NCBI GenBank assembly: GCA_024225275.1 | Contig: JAAEMS010000101.1 | Span: forward strand, 1-42,393 | DNA length: 42,393 nt | Source of the DNA: Actinomycetes bacterium | GTDB lineage: Bacteria > Actinomycetota > Acidimicrobiia > Acidimicrobiales > JAAEMS01 | Direction: 5' to 3' | Shown: positions 35,742-42,393 of the stretch, piece after piece | How positions within the stretch are numbered: position 1 is the first letter of the stretch | How the letters are laid out: each line of letters starts with the position of its first letter | Program-made: the position numbers and the translations under genes | The notes under the pieces: generated by a model | Told to the model about the DNA's origin: nothing | What the model saw: only the letters and a program-made list of their open reading frames with translations | Databases searched by the model: none

Positions 35742-36887
35742 GTGCTCAGCCAGCTCCGCAACCTCTTCGACGAGCCCCGGCCTCTCGATCCCCCTGCGCG
35801 GACTCGGTGGGACATGGCCGTGGTCGCCGTCTTGTGGTTGTTTGCCGTGGTCGGGGCCGCCTTCGAGCCCGAGGTGGTGTGGAGGCCGCTGGCCGGGCCC
35901 CTGGCCGTGCTGCTCGTGACCTTGCTGCTGTGGCGTCGGGCCCACCCCCTGACCATCTTGCTGGTCACCTTCGGCCTCCAGACGTTGGTGGATGTGATCA
36001 GCTACCCGGTGGCCGACGGGACGACCCTGCTCGGGGCGTCGTTCATCGCCGGCCTGATGACGAACTACGCCGTCTGGCGGTGGGGCTCCGGCCGCGAGGC
36101 TGCCGTGGGCACCGGTTTCGTGCTGGCCTGCCACGTCCTGACCGACCTGGTTGCCGGCCAGCTCTCGCCGTGGGAGACCCCGCTGAATGCGCTCATCTGG
36201 CTCTTCGCCGCCGCGGTGGGTCTGATCATGCGGTATCAGGCCAGCCTTCGCGATCAGCGCATAGATGAGGCCCGCCTACAAGAGCGTCACCAGTTGGCAC
36301 GCGAGCTCCACGACACGGTGGCCCACCACGTCTCGGCCATCACGATCCAGGCTCAGGCCGGCCAGGCGCTGGCGGCCCAGCGGCCCGAAGCGGCGGTCGA
36401 GGTGCTGGCCACGATCGAGGAGAGCGCCGCCCGGACCCTCACCGACATGCGCCGCATGGTCACGGTGCTCCGTGACGCCGATGCCGGGCAGTTGGACCCT
36501 CAGCCCGGACTCACCCAGGTGGCCGGGCTGGCCACCACCAGCGGGCTTCCGGTTGAGGTCGAATTGCACGGCGACCTCGACGACCTGAGCCCGGCCGTCG
36601 AGGCCAGCCTGTTCCGGATGGCCCAGGAAGCGGTCACCAATGCCCGCCGGCATGCCAGACACGCCACCCGCGTGAGCCTGCGAATCGAAGGCACCCCCGA
36701 CGAGGTTCGGTTGTTGGTTTCCGACGACGGGGACCTGCCGGTGCCGACCGGGTCGCCCTCGGGCTTCGGTCTGGTGGGGATGGCGGAACGGGCTGCCATG
36801 CTCGGGGGCACCCTGGTCGCCCATCCCGGTCGCGACCGAGGTTGGCTGGTCGAGGTCGTGTTACCCCGCGATGGAGGGCCCCAATGA
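35742..36887 (+). CDS. NarL-type sensor histidine kinase
   Basis: A 381-residue membrane kinase. Five or so hydrophobic segments lie in the first 165 residues (AVVAVLWLFAVVGAAF, PLAVLLVTLLLW, LTILLVTFGLQTLV, VGTGFVLACHVLTDLVAG, LIWLFAAAVGLIM) with almost no extracellular sensor domain. The HisKA_3 box is ARELHDTVAHHVSAI with phospho-acceptor His190. The ATPase part shows FRMAQEAVTNARRHA, VSDDG and GFGLVGMAERAAMLGG. Starts at GTG 35742 after GGGAG. Such kinases sense membrane stress or drugs. It overlaps the response regulator by ATGA and diverges from the exporter. Confidence 0.92.
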   Translation: MLSQLRNLFDEPRPLDPPARTRWDMAVVAVLWLFAVVGAAFEPEVVWRPLAGPLAVLLVTLLLWRRAHPLTILLVTFGLQTLVDVISYPVADGTTLLGASFIAGLMTNYAVWRWGSGREAAVGTGFVLACHVLTDLVAGQLSPWETPLNALIWLFAAAVGLIMRYQASLRDQRIDEARLQERHQLARELHDTVAHHVSAITIQAQAGQALAAQRPEAAVEVLATIEESAARTLTDMRRMVTVLRDADAGQLDPQPGLTQVAGLATTSGLPVEVELHGDLDDLSPAVEASLFRMAQEAVTNARRHARHATRVSLRIEGTPDEVRLLVSDDGDLPVPTGSPSGFGLVGMAERAAMLGGTLVAHPGRDRGWLVEVVLPRDGGPQ

Positions 36888-37540
36888 CCATTCGAGTTCT
36901 GGTGGCCGATGACCAGGAACTGGTGCGCACCGGGTTCCGGATGATTCTCGAGGTCCAACCCGGCATCGAGGTCGTGGGCGAGGCGGCCGACGGAGTCGAG
37001 GCGGTCGAGCTGGCCACCACCCTCCGGCCCGATGTCTGCCTCTTCGACATCCGTATGCCCAGGATGGATGGCATCGAGGCCACCCGCCTACTAGCGGGGC
37101 CCGACGTCGCCGATCCAATGGCGGTCGTGGTCATCACCACCTTCGATCTCGACGAGTACGTTCACGGCGCGCTGAAGGCCGGTGCCCGAGGCTTCCTCCT
37201 GAAAGACGCCGGGCCCGACCTTCTGGTCCAGGCCATCAGCGCGGCGGCCAACGGTGACGCCCTCATCGCTCCCAGCGTCACCGCTCGGCTCCTCGAGACC
37301 TTCTCCGAGCCGGCCGTGACCCGCGAGCCGGCCCAACCCATCGATCCGTTGACCAGCCGGGAGGAGGAGGTCCTGCTCACGGTGGCCCGGGGACGGTCCA
37401 ACGCGGAGATCGCCGACGAGCTCTTCATCAGCCTGAGCACGGTCAAGACCCACCTGGCCAGCCTCATGGCCAAGCTCGGCGCCCGGAATCGGGTCGAGAT
37501 CGCCATGTGGGCGTACGAGACGGGTCGCATGGGGGGCTAG
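36884..37540 (+). CDS. NarL/LuxR-family response regulator
   Basis: A 218-residue response regulator. The receiver has Asp9/Asp10, phospho-acceptor Asp55 in LFDIRMPRMDG, Thr in VVITTFD and Lys in LLKDAG. The C-terminal LuxR-type helix-turn-helix reads LTSREEEVLLTVARGRSNAEIADELFISLSTVKTH. ATG 36884 overlaps the kinase stop (ATGA); the frame from 36842 is rejected. Phosphorylated by the adjacent kinase and likely to control the divergent ABC exporter operon. The target is inferred from the arrangement. Confidence 0.93.
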   Translation: MTIRVLVADDQELVRTGFRMILEVQPGIEVVGEAADGVEAVELATTLRPDVCLFDIRMPRMDGIEATRLLAGPDVADPMAVVVITTFDLDEYVHGALKAGARGFLLKDAGPDLLVQAISAAANGDALIAPSVTARLLETFSEPAVTREPAQPIDPLTSREEEVLLTVARGRSNAEIADELFISLSTVKTHLASLMAKLGARNRVEIAMWAYETGRMGG

Positions 37541-37591
37541 GGTCGGCTCAACCGAGAAGAGGCACCGCTGCCGCTCGGAAGGGAGAACACC

Positions 37592-38914
37592 ATGGCCTGG
37601 GATTTCGAAACCGATCCGGAGTTCGACGCCAAGTTGGGCTGGGCGCGGGAGTTCGTGGACACCGAGATCGTTCCGCTCGAGGGTCTCCCGAAGCACATCC
37701 GTCACGACCAGGACAAGATCGACGAGATCACGGCGCCGCTCAAGGACAAGGTGCGTGAGCAGGGCCTGTGGGCCACCCACCTCAAGCCTGAGCTGGGGGG
37801 TATGGGCTTTGGCCAGGTGCAGCTGGGCCTCCAGAACGAGATCCTCGGCCGTTGCTCGTTCGCTCCGCGGGTCTTCGGGGTCAATGCGCCCGACACCGGC
37901 AACGCCGAGCTCCTCGCCGAGGGAGCGACACCGGAGCAGAAGGAGCGGTGGATGCAACCCCTGCTCGACGGCAAGCTGCGCAGCGGCTTCTCGATGACCG
38001 AGCCCCACACCCCGGGCTCGGACCCCACCCAGCTCGACACCACCGCGGTTCGCGACGGTGACGAATGGGTCATCAACGGCCGGAAGTGGTTCACCTCGAA
38101 TGGGTCGATGGCCGACTTCTTGTTGTCGATGGTGGTCACCAACCCCGAGGTTGAACCCCTGCACCGCACCTCGATGTTCATCGTCCCCACCGACACTCCC
38201 GGACTCAACATCGTGCGCGACGTTCCGGTCATGTCCCACCCCGAGCACGAGACCGGCGAACCCGGCGGCCACACCGAGGTTGCCTACGACAATGTCCGCA
38301 TCCCCCACGAGATGCTGGTGGGCGGCGACGAAGGTGTGGGGCAAGGCTTCGTCCTGGCCCAGAAGCGCCTCGGCCCCGGCCGCATCCACCACGCCATGCG
38401 CTGGCTCGGCCAATCCCGGCGAGCATTCGACATGATGTGCGAGCGGGCCCTCAGCCGCGAGGCCCACGGCGGCAAACTGGCCGACAAGCAGATCATCCAG
38501 GACTGGATCGCCGAGTCCGAGGCCGAGATGCGGGCCGCCAAGCTCCTCACCCTCCAGGCCGCCTGGCACATGGACAAGCACGGGGCCTCTCAGAGCCGGG
38601 TGGAGATTGCCATCATCAAGTTCTGGGGCGCCAAGGTGCTCTTCAACGTGATCGACCGGGCCATCCAGGTGCACGGTGCCCTCGGTATCACCACCGACAT
38701 GCCCCTCGAGTCGATGTACCGGGCCGCCCGCGCCGCCCGCATCTACGACGGCCCCGACGAGGTTCACAAGGTCACAACCTCACGTCGGATCCTGAAGACC
38801 TACTCCGGAGTCGGCGACGGCCTCCCCACCGAACACATCACCTACCGCCGGGCCGCCGCCCAAGAGAAGTTCGGCGAGTACCTGGAGAAGTACACCGCCG
38901 ACGCGATTCTGTAG
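37592..38914 (+). CDS. Acyl-CoA dehydrogenase, ACAD10/11-like
   Basis: A 440-residue acyl-CoA dehydrogenase. It has GFSMTEPHTPGSD, WFTSNGS, GHTEVAYDNVRIPHEMLVGG, GQGFVLAQKRLGPGRIHHAMRWLG, VQVHGALGIT-like IQVHGALGITTD and the C-terminal IYDGPDEVHK that marks the ACAD10/11 group. That group has no YEGT-type Glu, and some members act on 4-hydroxyacyl-CoAs or branched substrates. The start MAWDFETDPEFDAKLGWAREFV is a normal opening. ATG 37592 follows GGAAGGGAG. It sits 51 bases past the response regulator but probably has its own transcript. Substrate uncertain. Confidence 0.9.
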   Translation: MAWDFETDPEFDAKLGWAREFVDTEIVPLEGLPKHIRHDQDKIDEITAPLKDKVREQGLWATHLKPELGGMGFGQVQLGLQNEILGRCSFAPRVFGVNAPDTGNAELLAEGATPEQKERWMQPLLDGKLRSGFSMTEPHTPGSDPTQLDTTAVRDGDEWVINGRKWFTSNGSMADFLLSMVVTNPEVEPLHRTSMFIVPTDTPGLNIVRDVPVMSHPEHETGEPGGHTEVAYDNVRIPHEMLVGGDEGVGQGFVLAQKRLGPGRIHHAMRWLGQSRRAFDMMCERALSREAHGGKLADKQIIQDWIAESEAEMRAAKLLTLQAAWHMDKHGASQSRVEIAIIKFWGAKVLFNVIDRAIQVHGALGITTDMPLESMYRAARAARIYDGPDEVHKVTTSRRILKTYSGVGDGLPTEHITYRRAAAQEKFGEYLEKYTADAIL

Positions 38915-38921
38915 TCCTTCC

Positions 38922-38955
38922 CACCCCGGTTCGCGGGGCAGCGGAGGCCGGGGTG
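38922..38955 (+). terminator. Candidate terminator after the acyl-CoA dehydrogenase
   Basis: CACCCCGG (38922-38929) and CCGGGGTG (38948-38955) form an eight-base-pair GC-rich stem with an 18-base loop, eight bases after the stop codon. Good position for a terminator. No T-tract follows. Confidence 0.45.
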
Positions 38956-39027
38956 ACTCCGATGGTTCCGCCTGTCACCTTGGGCTAGCGTCGAGAGAAC
39001 GTAAGCTACCAAACGAAGGATTGATTC

Positions 39028-40383
39028 GTGGCCGATCACAGTGCTGACCCTGCCCTGCTCGAACGAATCCGAGAGGCGGTGGACCACAGCGGCCTGCATT
39101 CGATCGAGATGGCAGTCACCGACACAGTGGGCCATCTGCGAGGCAAGCGGGTACCGGCACAACGGTTCATCGACAGCGTCTCATCGAGCGGTATCCACAT
39201 CGCCGATGCGATCTACATCTTCGACATTCTCTGTGAGATCACCGACAGCTCGCTCATCAACATGGGCGCCGGCTTCCTCGACACCCACCTCAAGGCCGAC
39301 CTGTCGACCTTCCGGCTCCTCGGGCACCGACCCGGCTACGGCATCGTGATGTGCGACTCGTTCGACGAGCACAACAGCCCCCACAATCTGGCCCCCCGCA
39401 AGATCCTCCAGGAGCAGCTCGACCGAGCAGAGGGCCTGGGACTCCAGCCGATCGTGGCCACCGAGCTGGAGGCCTATCTGCTGACCCCGGAATGGGAGCC
39501 GATCCAGACCCACATCCAGTACTCGTCGCTCACCGATCAGTACGAGATCGAGGTCGTTCTGGCCGAGATGCGCAACGCCCTCCTGGGCTGTGGCGTCCCC
39601 GTGGAGTCGTCGAACCCCGAGTACGGACCCGGCCAGGTTGAGGTCAATGTCTCCCACGGCGACGCCATGACGGTCGCCGACAACACCGTCCTGCTGAAGG
39701 CGGTCATGCGTGAGGTCGCCGAGAGCCACGGGCTGAGGGCGTCGTTCATGCCCAAGCTGTGGGACGGGTCCTCGGGCAACGGCATGCATGTGCACTCCAG
39801 CCTCAACCGTGACGGCCAGAACCAGTTCGCCGAGTCCACCGAGGCCCCCAACGCCCTGATGTTGCAGTGGACGGCCGGCCTGCTCGAGCACGCTCCTTCG
39901 CTGACACTGCTGGGCATCCCGTTCGCCAACGGCTACCGCCGCCCCGCGCCCTACTCGTTCGCCCCCACCCATGTGCACTGGGGTCTCGACAACCGGTCGG
40001 TCCTGGCCCGCTGCCTGGTCGGCCAGGGTCAGGGCAACCGGGTCGAGTACCGCGCCGCAGACGCCTCGGCCAACCCCTACATCTTCCTGAGCGCCCTGCT
40101 CGCTGCGGGTCTCGACGGGGTCGAGAACGAGCTCGAGCCCATGCCCATGGCCGTGGGTGACCTCTACGGCGACCCCGGCGACCACGCCGCCCTGCCCGAC
40201 ACGATGGCCGCAGCTATCGACGCTTTCGAGGGCAGCGAGATGGCCGGCATGCTGGGCGCTGACTTCTCCACCAACTATGTCGAGCTCACCCGCCACGACC
40301 TGGCGGTGGCCCAACAAGGCGGGTTCATCGGCTCCGAGAGCGTCACCGACGCTGAGCGCGAGCGCTACCGCGAGTTCACCTGA
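39028..40383 (+). CDS. Glutamine synthetase family protein (possible gamma-glutamyl-amine ligase)
   Basis: A 451-residue glutamine-synthetase-fold ATP-dependent ligase. Family motifs are VATELEAYLL, EYGPGQVEVNVSHGDA, GSSGNGMHVHSSL near 248-260, FANGYRRPAPYSFAP, HWGLDNRS and the metal/substrate block NRVEYRAADASANPYIFLSALLAAG. The short N-terminal domain and lack of a GlnA-type adenylation Tyr region set it apart from housekeeping GlnA. It looks closer to GlnA3/GlnA4/PuuA-like enzymes, which join glutamate to polyamines or other amines. Starts at GTG 39028 with GAAGGA seven bases upstream. No polyamine genes are adjacent, so the acceptor is unknown. Confidence 0.88.
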   Translation: MADHSADPALLERIREAVDHSGLHSIEMAVTDTVGHLRGKRVPAQRFIDSVSSSGIHIADAIYIFDILCEITDSSLINMGAGFLDTHLKADLSTFRLLGHRPGYGIVMCDSFDEHNSPHNLAPRKILQEQLDRAEGLGLQPIVATELEAYLLTPEWEPIQTHIQYSSLTDQYEIEVVLAEMRNALLGCGVPVESSNPEYGPGQVEVNVSHGDAMTVADNTVLLKAVMREVAESHGLRASFMPKLWDGSSGNGMHVHSSLNRDGQNQFAESTEAPNALMLQWTAGLLEHAPSLTLLGIPFANGYRRPAPYSFAPTHVHWGLDNRSVLARCLVGQGQGNRVEYRAADASANPYIFLSALLAAGLDGVENELEPMPMAVGDLYGDPGDHAALPDTMAAAIDAFEGSEMAGMLGADFSTNYVELTRHDLAVAQQGGFIGSESVTDAERERYREFT

Positions 40384-40420
40384 CCCGCCTACCCCACGGT
40401 GAGCTCAAGCCGAGGGCGGG
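40384..40420. terminator. Weak inverted repeat between convergent genes
   Basis: CCCGCC (40384-40389) and GGCGGG (40415-40420), followed by GTTTCG, sit between the convergent glutamine-synthetase-like and ABC exporter genes. A bidirectional terminator is possible, but the 25-base loop makes it weak. Confidence 0.3.
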
Positions 40421-40438
40421 GTTTCGATCCGTCCCCCC

Positions 40439-42343
40439 TCATCTCAGGTGCTCCTGCCAGGTGGCGAACATCTCGGCGTAGCGGCCGCCCTGGGCCACCA
40501 ACTCGTCGTGGCTACCCAGCTCGACCACACCACCGTCGTCGATGACCGCGATGCGGTCGGCGCGCATGGCGGTGGCGAGCCGGTGTGCAATAACGATGGC
40601 CGTGCGCCCCTCGAGCAGGACATCGAGGGCCTGCTCGATCCTCTGCTCGGAGAGGAGGTCGAGGTTCGAGGTGGCCTCATCGAGTATCAGTACCCGCGGG
40701 CGGGACAGGAAGGCCCGGGCCAGGGCGAGGAGCTGGCGCTCACCGGACGACAACGACGAGCCCCGCTCGTGGGTGGGGGTGTCGAGGCCGAGGGGAAGGC
40801 GGTCGACCAGGTCATCGATGCCTACCGCCCGGCAGGCGCCGAGCACGACCTCGTCGGTCGCGTCAGGATCGGAGAAGGCGACGTTGTCGCGGATGGTGCC
40901 GTGGAACAGGAAGGGCTCCTGGGGTACCACACCGAGCTGTCGGCGCAGGGACCGCTGAGTCACCGACCTCAGGTCGTGACCATCGAGGAGCACCTCACCG
41001 CTGGTGGGGTCGTAGAAGCGCGACACCAGCTTGGCCACCGTCGACTTCCCGGCGCCGGTGGGTCCCACCAGGGCGAAGGTCTCGCCGGCCTCGATCCGGA
41101 GGTCGACGTCGGTCAAGACCAACTCCCCGGGGTCGTATCCGAAGCTCACGTCGCGAAACTCGATCTGGCCGTCGAGAAGGGGGAGCTCGACGGCATCGGG
41201 GGCATCGGGGACCTCCGGGTCGGTGTCGAACAGGTCACGCAGCTTGGCCATGGCCGCCTGGCCGGCCTGGTACTGGTTGTAGAGGTTCACCAGCTGCTGG
41301 ATGGGGGCGAAGAAGGCGGTGAGGAACAGCACGAACGACACGAGCTCACCCACCTCGAGCTCGTCCCGCAGCACCATCCGGCCGCCGATGAGGATCAGGA
41401 CGGCCTGGGCGATGACCCCGACCGCCTCGGTACCCGGTCCGTAGATGGCCCCGATCCTGGCGACCCGGTCGTTGGCGTCGAAGTAGTGACCCACCACATT
41501 GCGGTGGTTGACGATGTTGTGGTGCCGCCGGTTGTGGGCCGAGATGACCCGGATCCCAGCGAGGCTCTCCTGGAGGTCGGCGAGAACCAGGGCAATTCGG
41601 TCGCGCACGGCCCCGTAGCTCTTGTCGGACGCGGACCGGAACCAGAGGGTGGCCACCGACATGACCGGCACCACCAGCAACAGGGTGATGGCGGCCAGCA
41701 CCGGATCAAGGATGAACAGGATCACCGCCACGGTGACCAGGGTCAGTCCCTGCACCGCCAGCTGGACCAGCACGTCTTGGAACAGGAGGGTGAGCGCCTC
41801 GATGTCGCTGGTCATGCGGGTCATCAGTCGGCCGGCCTTCTCGTCGGTGAAGAACGAGAGCGACAGACGCTGAAGATGGGAGAAGACTCGGATCCGCAAG
41901 TCGTAGATCAGGTCCTCGGCCAGCCGGCCACTGAACCGGATTCGGGTGAACCCGCTCAGGCCGTTGACTCCAATCGCTACCAGGTAGGCGACGAACACCC
42001 CCACCACGACCCCGAAGTCGCGGGCCCGGACACCGTCGTCGATGGCGATCCCGGTGAGTAGGGGTCCGAGCTGGAGCGACACCGTCTCGACCACCACCAG
42101 GAGGGCCGCGAGAGCCACCGCCCACTTCCGGGGGCCAAGGAAGGTGCGGAGTGTGAACGAGCGGGTATCGGGGTCGATCGCGTGGAACTCGACATGGAGC
42201 TCGGGATGCTCGGGCTCGGTAGCCAGAAGCTCCTCGGCCTTCTCCCGCAGCTCCTCGGGCACCCCCGCGAACGGGAGTCCTGCGGCGGCCGACGTCGACG
42301 ACGCACTCCCCATCGGTGCTCCCGTGGGCGCTCCCCAGGCCAT
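40439..42343 (-). CDS. ABC exporter, fused membrane and ATPase domains
   Basis: A 634-residue half-transporter of the MsbA/MDR type. After about 70 residues of variable N-terminus comes a six-helix membrane domain (KWAVALAALLVVVETVSLQLGPLLTG; RLSLSFFTDEKAGRLMTRMTSDI; LVTVAVILFILDPVLAAITLLLVVP). The ATPase domain then has Walker A GPTGAGKST, Q-loop VVPQEPFLFHGTI, signature SSLSSGERQLLALARAF, Walker B VLILDEATSNLD and switch His in VIAHRLAT. ATG 42343 overlaps the upstream gene's TAA (TAATG), so it probably forms a heterodimer with an upstream partner. Substrate unknown; lipid or drug are usual. Confidence 0.92.
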   Translation of the reverse strand: MAWGAPTGAPMGSASSTSAAAGLPFAGVPEELREKAEELLATEPEHPELHVEFHAIDPDTRSFTLRTFLGPRKWAVALAALLVVVETVSLQLGPLLTGIAIDDGVRARDFGVVVGVFVAYLVAIGVNGLSGFTRIRFSGRLAEDLIYDLRIRVFSHLQRLSLSFFTDEKAGRLMTRMTSDIEALTLLFQDVLVQLAVQGLTLVTVAVILFILDPVLAAITLLLVVPVMSVATLWFRSASDKSYGAVRDRIALVLADLQESLAGIRVISAHNRRHHNIVNHRNVVGHYFDANDRVARIGAIYGPGTEAVGVIAQAVLILIGGRMVLRDELEVGELVSFVLFLTAFFAPIQQLVNLYNQYQAGQAAMAKLRDLFDTDPEVPDAPDAVELPLLDGQIEFRDVSFGYDPGELVLTDVDLRIEAGETFALVGPTGAGKSTVAKLVSRFYDPTSGEVLLDGHDLRSVTQRSLRRQLGVVPQEPFLFHGTIRDNVAFSDPDATDEVVLGACRAVGIDDLVDRLPLGLDTPTHERGSSLSSGERQLLALARAFLSRPRVLILDEATSNLDLLSEQRIEQALDVLLEGRTAIVIAHRLATAMRADRIAVIDDGGVVELGSHDELVAQGGRYAEMFATWQEHLR

Positions 42344-42393
42344 TACTCGCCGCCTGCCGGCGGACCCGTGTCCGCTTCACCGCTGGGCCCCTC
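42343..42393 (-). CDS. C-terminal end of an upstream gene, cut by the right edge
   Basis: The last 16 codons and TAA of a minus-strand gene, ending in an acidic Gly/Pro-rich tail (EGPSGEADTGPPAGGE). The TAA shares one base with the ABC exporter's ATG. Position and coupling suggest the partner half of a heterodimeric exporter, but the visible sequence cannot show that. Confidence 0.6.
   Translation of the reverse strand, partial: EGPSGEADTGPPAGGE

Noticed and set aside
37091..38767. A 558-codon antisense frame over the ACAD10/11-like gene
   Set aside because: No domain; composition is the complement of the sense gene's codon bias.
40448..42061. A 537-codon plus-strand frame opposite the ABC exporter
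   Set aside because: His/Gly/Asp-rich shadow of a gene whose ATPase motifs are complete on the other strand.

Overview
This is a high-G+C bacterial chromosome segment with dense gene packing, GTG/TTG starts, many 1-4 base stop/start overlaps, an AfsR/SARP-type regulator, a NarL-type two-component system, and many acyl-CoA enzymes. Together these point to Actinomycetota. The mix of diverged acyl-CoA dehydrogenases, a PhyH dioxygenase, a crotonase and a CaiB-type CoA transferase resembles the class Acidimicrobiia, but that placement is inference. I see no tRNA, rRNA, insertion sequence, phage gene or CRISPR array. Base composition looks even throughout, so it reads as core or slow-turnover genome rather than an island.

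Layout. Bases 1-520 hold an incomplete minus-strand coding stretch and a doubtful small membrane ORF. Bases 521-1656 (-) hold a methylglutaconyl-CoA-hydratase-like crotonase and a DUF952 protein. Bases 1800-5833 (+) hold a two-gene unit: a YhaO/SbcD-like protein whose metal-binding motifs look destroyed, translationally coupled to a YhaN-like ATPase with a central membrane hairpin. Bases 6134-9229 (+) hold a glutaryl-CoA dehydrogenase, a YceH protein and an AlkX/YcaQ-type DNA glycosylase. Bases 9285-11245 (+) hold a small membrane protein and a TIM-barrel-like lipoprotein. An AfsR-like regulator (11253-14450, -) diverges from a patatin-GDPD fusion (14727-17111, +), with a strong hairpin between them. 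Bases 17154-20790 (-) hold a PhyH dioxygenase, an M20 peptidase and an acyl-CoA dehydrogenase.

Bases 20827-25414 (+) form a thiamine salvage operon under a TPP riboswitch: thiamine pyrophosphokinase, then the thiamine ABC transporter ThiB-ThiP-ThiQ. Uptake and pyrophosphorylation are therefore one TPP-controlled unit. A secreted M23 peptidase follows (25470-27146, +). It converges on an acyl-CoA ligase/ABC ATPase pair (27082-29768, -). A fatty-acid desaturase (-) and a CaiB CoA transferase (+) diverge across a TetR-type palindrome at 31054-31069. Bases 32751-35609 (-) hold an ABC-2 exporter (ATPase, permease) with a DUF418 membrane protein, divergent from a histidine kinase/response regulator pair (35742-37540, +). 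Then come an ACAD10/11-like dehydrogenase, a glutamine-synthetase-family enzyme and, at the right edge, two coupled minus-strand genes: an ABC exporter and the last codons of an upstream gene.

Most notable: the apparent pseudo-nuclease paired with YhaN, the patatin-GDPD fusion, which could deacylate a phospholipid and cleave the remaining headgroup, and the riboswitch that joins uptake and phosphorylation of thiamine. All functional statements come from reading motifs by eye; no database search was run.
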